From positions 248,001 to 312,000 of the forward strand of contig NZ_FOQA01000002.1 in assembly GCF_900113635.1 (NCBI RefSeq): 64,000 nt of DNA. Direction: 5' to 3'. This stretch comes from Tindallia magadiensis (GTDB lineage: Bacteria; Bacillota; Clostridia; Peptostreptococcales; Tindalliaceae). The notes below the pieces were generated by a model. That model was not told the origin of the DNA. It did not search any database and saw nothing but the letters and a program-made list of their open reading frames with translations. Positions 59,913 through 64,000 of this stretch are shown here, piece after piece (position 1 is the stretch's first letter; the number at the start of each line of letters is the position of its first letter). Made by a program: the position numbers and the translations under genes.

Positions 59913-60521
59913 GTGTTCATTGAAGCATTAGTGTTAGGAACGGTAGTTGCCTTCTTTCGAGGAGGTACGGTGAAAAATATGAGATTAATGCATATACGAA
60001 TGCCAGTGTTATTGATTGCTGCTTTTTTGTTACAAATAGTATTATCCTTTATGATGTTAGCTGGTAGTACCTGGTTTATTCAGCACCGAATGCTTCTTTA
60101 TGCATTAAGCTATGGGATGTTATTTATTGCCTTATTTTTTAATCTGGGGCATAAAGTAGTGTGGTTCATTATCGCGGGAAGCATTATGAATTTTGCCGTT
60201 ATCTTTCTAAGTAACGGTACCATCCTAATTTCAGCTGATGCGCTGCAACAAGCTGGATTTTTGAATCGTCTTTCTTTGATCGAAGCAGGACGACTTCCCC
60301 ACTATACTTTGATAGAAGAAACGACTACGTTGATGTCTTTTTTTGCAAAAAGGTTGACCCCACCTTCCTTCTATCCGGTGGCACAAATTTTTTCGCCGGG
60401 AGATCTGTTTATTTCACTGGGATTGTTTTTTTGGATACAGCATCTATTTTTGGGAGTGGGACATTATCAGCGAGCACGAATGTTACAGGTTGATCATCAT
60501 GGAAAATTTCTTAAAAGGTAA
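59913..60521 (+). CDS. DUF5317-like membrane protein
   Basis: 202 residues with about five hydrophobic helices. Features seen in DUF5317 proteins are the N-terminal FFRGGTVKNMRLMHIRMPVLLIAAFLLQ, the central GSIMNFAVIFLSNGTI..SADAL and the C-terminal IFSPGDLFISLGLFFWIQ. Function unknown. The start is GTG 59913, with GAGGATGTGA upstream. It precedes secA by 21 bp and may share its transcript. Confidence 0.75.
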   Translation: MFIEALVLGTVVAFFRGGTVKNMRLMHIRMPVLLIAAFLLQIVLSFMMLAGSTWFIQHRMLLYALSYGMLFIALFFNLGHKVVWFIIAGSIMNFAVIFLSNGTILISADALQQAGFLNRLSLIEAGRLPHYTLIEETTTLMSFFAKRLTPPSFYPVAQIFSPGDLFISLGLFFWIQHLFLGVGHYQRARMLQVDHHGKFLKR

Positions 60522-60542
60522 ATAATTAATGAGGTGAATGAG

Positions 60543-63230
60543 TTGAAAGCATTATTTGAAAAAGTTTTTGGAAGTTACAGTGAACGGGAACTAAAAAGGC
60601 TGGACAAACAGGTAAAAGCCATTGAAGCATTGGAAGATACTTATAGCAAATTAACGGATGAAGCCTTACAAAAACAGACATCCCTATTGAAGGAACAATT
60701 GGATCAGGGAAAAACCTTGGACGATATTCTTCCGGAAGCTTTTGCAACGGTTCGGGAGGCGGCCTTTCGGGTACTGGGAATGAAGCATTACCGTGTACAA
60801 CTTTATGGTGGTATTGTCTTGCATCAGGGTCGGATTGCAGAGATGAAAACAGGAGAAGGAAAAACATTGGTAGCAACACTACCGGTGTATCTAAACGCTT
60901 TGACAGGAAAAGGTGTCCATGTGGTCACCGTCAATGATTACTTGGCAAAACGTGACCGTGAATGGATGGGAAAAATCTATGAATTTTTAGGATTAACCAC
61001 AGGTGTTAATGTCCATGGGCTGAAGCCGGAAGAAAAGAAAGAAATTTATGCGGCGGACATCACTTATGGAACGAATAACGAATTTGGATTTGATTATCTT
61101 CGGGATAATATGGTCATCCAAAAGGAAAACATGGTACAACGAGAACTTAACTATGTTATCGTGGATGAGGTAGACTCCATTCTGATTGATGAAGCTAGAA
61201 CGCCTTTGATTATTTCTGGTCAAGGTGAAAAATCAACACAAATGTATTCTTTAGTGAATCGATTTGTAAAAACGTTGAAGAATGAAACCCACTATAGTGT
61301 TGACGAGAAAGCCAATTCCGTAGCATTAACAGAAGAAGGGGTAGAGCGGGCAGAAAAAGATTTCTCCATTGAAAACCTTTCTGATCCGGAAAATATGGAG
61401 CTGTCTCACCATATTAATCAGGCATTGAAGGCAAATGCGTTAATGAAACGAGATAAAGATTATGTTGTAAAAGATGGCGAAGTCATTATTGTAGACGACT
61501 TTACAGGAAGGCTTATGTTCGGTCGTCGTTATAGTGATGGGCTTCATCAGGCTATTGAAGCAAAAGAAGGAATTGACGTTCAAAGGGAATCAAAAACCCT
61601 GGCAACGATTACGTTTCAGAACTACTTTCGAATGTACGAAAAAATTTCCGGCATGACCGGTACAGCAAAAACAGAAGAAGAAGAGTTTAAGTCTATTTAT
61701 GGGATGGACGTAGTAGAAATTCCTACTAATAAACCCATTGCAAGAGAAGATCATCCGGATGCTATTTACAAAACCGTCAATGGGAAGTATCAGGCAGTTG
61801 CGGAAGAAATAGAGGAAAAACATCAAAAAGGGCAACCGATTCTGGTAGGAACCATCTCTATTGAACATTCGGAGCTGTTTTCCGCGCTCTTAAAGAAAAA
61901 AGGCATCACCCATGAAGTATTAAATGCGAAACATCATGAGCGAGAAGCTGATATTGTCGCTCAGGCAGGTCGTAAAGGGGCGGTTACCATTGCTACCAAT
62001 ATGGCAGGTCGTGGGACCGATATCTTGCTAGGCGGTAATCCGGAGTTTATGGCAAAAAAAGACTTAAAAGCCAGAGGTTTTGATGAAAATGTGTTAAGCA
62101 TGGTGACGGCCTTAACCATTCCGGAAGACGAAGAAGTACAGGAAGCGGCGAGAGAATACGAGCGATTATATGAAAAATACAAGCAAGAAACAGATAGAGA
62201 ACAACAGCAAGTAATAGAGGCCGGAGGCCTTCACATTATTGGTACGGAACGGCATGAATCACGTCGGATCGATAATCAGCTGCGTGGTCGTGCTGGTCGT
62301 CAGGGCGACCCAGGATCCAGCAGGTTTTTTATCTCCCTGGAAGATGACTTAATGCGTCTTTTCGGTGGTGAACGAATGCAGTCTATGGTAGAAAAGCTGG
62401 GAATGGAAGAAGATGTTGCCATTGAACATGCCATGCTTTCAAAATCCATTGAAAATGCGCAGAAAAAAGTAGAAGGAAGAAACTTTGGCATTCGTAAACA
62501 TGTGTTGCAGTATGACGATGTGATGAATAAACAGCGTGAAGTTATTTATAATGAACGGCGTAAAGTCCTGGATGGTGAAAGTTTACGAGACCAGGTGATG
62601 GCTATGGTAGAAACCATTATTGATACCAGTATTGAACTATATACGGCAAATAGCCAGTACCCGGAAGAGTGGGATCTGGTGTCACTGGAAAAACTACTAC
62701 AGCAGAAATTTGGTTTGAAAGACTTCTTCCCTCAAAACGATGTAGAAAGCCTTACCAAAGAGGGTTTGAAGGAAGCCATTGTGGAGAAATGCAAAGCACA
62801 GTATGAAATGAAAGAATCAGAAATTGAAGAGGAACGAATGAGGGAAATTGAACGCGTCATAATGCTGCGGGTAGTAGATACCAAATGGATGGATCATATT
62901 GATGCGATGGATCAGTTAAAGCAAGGGATTTCCCTTCGTGCTATTGGGCAGGTAGATCCAGTGAGGGCCTACCAGACAGAAGGCTTTGATATGTTCCAGG
63001 AAATGATCCAAAACATTCAGGAAGATACAGTGAAATATTTATTTCATCTGGAAAAAGACAGTCAGGTAGAGAGAAAAGCGGTAGTGAGAGTAAATCCACC
63101 AGTTGGTGCTAATGGAGCTCCTGCTGGAGGTGGCAAACCTCAGCCAGTAAAAAGTGAAAAAACTCCAGGAAGAAACGATCCTTGTTCTTGTGGCAGTGGG
63201 AAAAAATATAAAAAATGTTGTGGGGCATAA
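60543..63230 (+). CDS. secA: Preprotein translocase ATPase SecA
   Basis: 895 residues. [12 protein letters not shown] at the N-terminus, Walker [12 protein letters not shown] near 100, [30 protein letters not shown] and [22 protein letters not shown] are all SecA hallmarks. The C-terminal zinc motif [13 protein letters not shown] is complete. SecA drives export through SecYEG. The start is TTG 60543 (protein [10 protein letters not shown]), after GAGGTGA; the GTG at 60534 lies in that site. prfB follows, as in many Firmicutes. Confidence 0.97.
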   Translation: MKALFEKVFGSYSERELKRLDKQVKAIEALEDTYSKLTDEALQKQTSLLKEQLDQGKTLDDILPEAFATVREAAFRVLGMKHYRVQLYGGIVLHQGRIAEMKTGEGKTLVATLPVYLNALTGKGVHVVTVNDYLAKRDREWMGKIYEFLGLTTGVNVHGLKPEEKKEIYAADITYGTNNEFGFDYLRDNMVIQKENMVQRELNYVIVDEVDSILIDEARTPLIISGQGEKSTQMYSLVNRFVKTLKNETHYSVDEKANSVALTEEGVERAEKDFSIENLSDPENMELSHHINQALKANALMKRDKDYVVKDGEVIIVDDFTGRLMFGRRYSDGLHQAIEAKEGIDVQRESKTLATITFQNYFRMYEKISGMTGTAKTEEEEFKSIYGMDVVEIPTNKPIAREDHPDAIYKTVNGKYQAVAEEIEEKHQKGQPILVGTISIEHSELFSALLKKKGITHEVLNAKHHEREADIVAQAGRKGAVTIATNMAGRGTDILLGGNPEFMAKKDLKARGFDENVLSMVTALTIPEDEEVQEAAREYERLYEKYKQETDREQQQVIEAGGLHIIGTERHESRRIDNQLRGRAGRQGDPGSSRFFISLEDDLMRLFGGERMQSMVEKLGMEEDVAIEHAMLSKSIENAQKKVEGRNFGIRKHVLQYDDVMNKQREVIYNERRKVLDGESLRDQVMAMVETIIDTSIELYTANSQYPEEWDLVSLEKLLQQKFGLKDFFPQNDVESLTKEGLKEAIVEKCKAQYEMKESEIEEERMREIERVIMLRVVDTKWMDHIDAMDQLKQGISLRAIGQVDPVRAYQTEGFDMFQEMIQNIQEDTVKYLFHLEKDSQVERKAVVRVNPPVGANGAPAGGGKPQPVKSEKTPGRNDPCSCGSGKKYKKCCGA

Positions 63231-63287
63231 GAGAAATCCAACCTCATTGCACTTGTTAAAAGATAACAAGAAAGGGCTGAAAGACAA

Positions 63288-64000
63288 ATGCTTAATTTAG
63301 ACAATTATCGTCAGGAAGTGATGGAACTGGAGGAGAAGATTAAAGAAATGGGGACTTCTCTTTGACGTATCCCTACTGGAAAAACAAATAGAAGAACTAG
63401 AACTCAAAATGAGCGAACCGGGGTTTTGGGATGATCAGGAATGCGCTCAGGAAATGTTGAAAAAAAGTAAGCAGCTAAAAGATAAGGTGGAAGAATACCA
63501 TTCTCTGGAAAGTCAGCATGAAGAACTAACAACCATGATGTATTTTTTGGAAGAAGGAGAAAGTGAGTTCGAGAAGGACTTTACTAAAGGTTTGGAAAAA
63601 GTAAAAGAGAAATTAGAATTGATGGAACTGCGCACTTTATTGAATGAAGAATATGATCATCTGAACTGTGTGGTAGCGATTCATGCAGGAACAGGCGGAT
63701 TAGATGCTCAGGACTGGGCGGAAATGCTTTACCGGATGTATACGAGATGGTCAGAATCTAAAGGGTTTGGGCTGGAAATATTTGATCAGCAATCAGATCC
63801 GGAAGGCGGGATAAAAAGTGTTGCCTTTCTTGTTAAAGGTGAAAATGCTTATGGATATCTGAAAGCAGAAAAAGGAGTTCATCGCCTGGTGAGAATCTCT
63901 CCCTTCGATTCTTCCGGAAAACGACATACCTCCTTTGCTTCTGTAGACATAACGCCGGAAATTGATGATACAGTGGAAGTGGAAATAAAGTCTACGGACC
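63288..64000 (+). CDS. prfB: Peptide chain release factor 2 PrfB, programmed +1 frameshift, 3' end outside window
   Basis: Frame 0 from ATG 63288 gives 25 codons and stops at TGA 63363. Shifting +1 at CTT-TGA-C continues DVSLLEKQIEELELKMSEPGFWDDQECAQEML and then IHAGTGGLDAQDWAEMLYRMYTRW, YGYLKAEKGVHRLVRISPFDSSGKRHTSFASVDI, the RF2 core. The GGQ motif lies beyond the window. RF2 reads UGA and UAA; low RF2 favours the shift, so the protein controls its own synthesis. The secA-prfB order is standard. Confidence 0.96.
63360..63366 (+). promoter_or_regulatory. prfB +1 frameshift site CTTTGAC
   Basis: The universal RF2 slip site CUU-UGA-C. The stimulatory Shine-Dalgarno-like run is GGGG at 63350-63353, about six bases ahead of the CTT; in classic sites the AGGGGG run is three bases ahead. 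Confidence 0.95.

Overview
The window looks like the chromosome of a motile, low-GC, anaerobic member of the Clostridia. The evidence is AAGGAGG-type ribosome sites, many extended -10 promoters (TGnTATAAT), a Bacillus/Clostridium-style recD2-comF-yvyF-flgM-flgN-flgK-flgL-fliW-csrA order, an S-box riboswitch, a raiA-type RNA ahead of a long HPF, and many c-di-GMP proteins. The rich Na+-symporter and flagellar content fits an alkaliphilic or halophilic clostridium, but that is inference. No tRNA, rRNA, CRISPR array or intact insertion sequence was seen.

Layout. 1-4.9 kb: 3' end of a homoserine dehydrogenase-like gene, PPK2, and two HD-GYP proteins. 4.9-15.2 kb: a small membrane protein overlapping an SSS symporter, a sensor kinase and a sigma-54 response regulator. 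A textbook sigma-54 promoter follows, then an NRAMP-like transporter, pxpB-pxpC-pxpA (5-oxoprolinase) and an aminotransferase. 15.2-20 kb: ROK kinase, YczE-like membrane protein, RecD2, ComF. 20-25.8 kb: flagellar cluster yvyF-flgM-flgN-flgK-flgL-fliW-csrA. 25.8-34.6 kb: an accessory, rearranged zone with gene remnants, three flagellin-type genes (one short, one full length, one broken), a flagellin lysine methylase (FliB) and two HEPN/MNT toxin-antitoxin pairs inside 49-bp direct repeats. 34.6-46.5 kb: c-di-GMP enzymes mixed with unrecognised, possibly motility-linked proteins. 46.5-49.4 kb: SAM riboswitch and metQ-metN-metI. 49.4-58.6 kb: a GAF/ATPase sensor, an opine dehydrogenase-like enzyme and a second flagellar block (YjfB-like, fliS, second yvyF, flaG, fliD, FliT-like), with ychF and a class IV aminotransferase between. 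58.6-64 kb: raiA-type RNA, a DnaA-box cluster, hpf, a DUF5317-like protein, secA and prfB with its programmed +1 frameshift, cut by the window end.

How the parts fit. Flagellar late genes carry recognisable sigma-28 promoters (flgM, main flagellin, flaG-fliD, fliS). FliW and CsrA are encoded beside the flagellin, whose leader carries two CANGGANG CsrA sites, one in a hairpin loop and one on the Shine-Dalgarno. Six c-di-GMP turnover proteins surround this machinery. Separately, the symporter/kinase/sigma-54 regulator set is placed to control a 5-oxoproline use operon whose NRAMP-like transporter lacks the family's metal-binding motifs.
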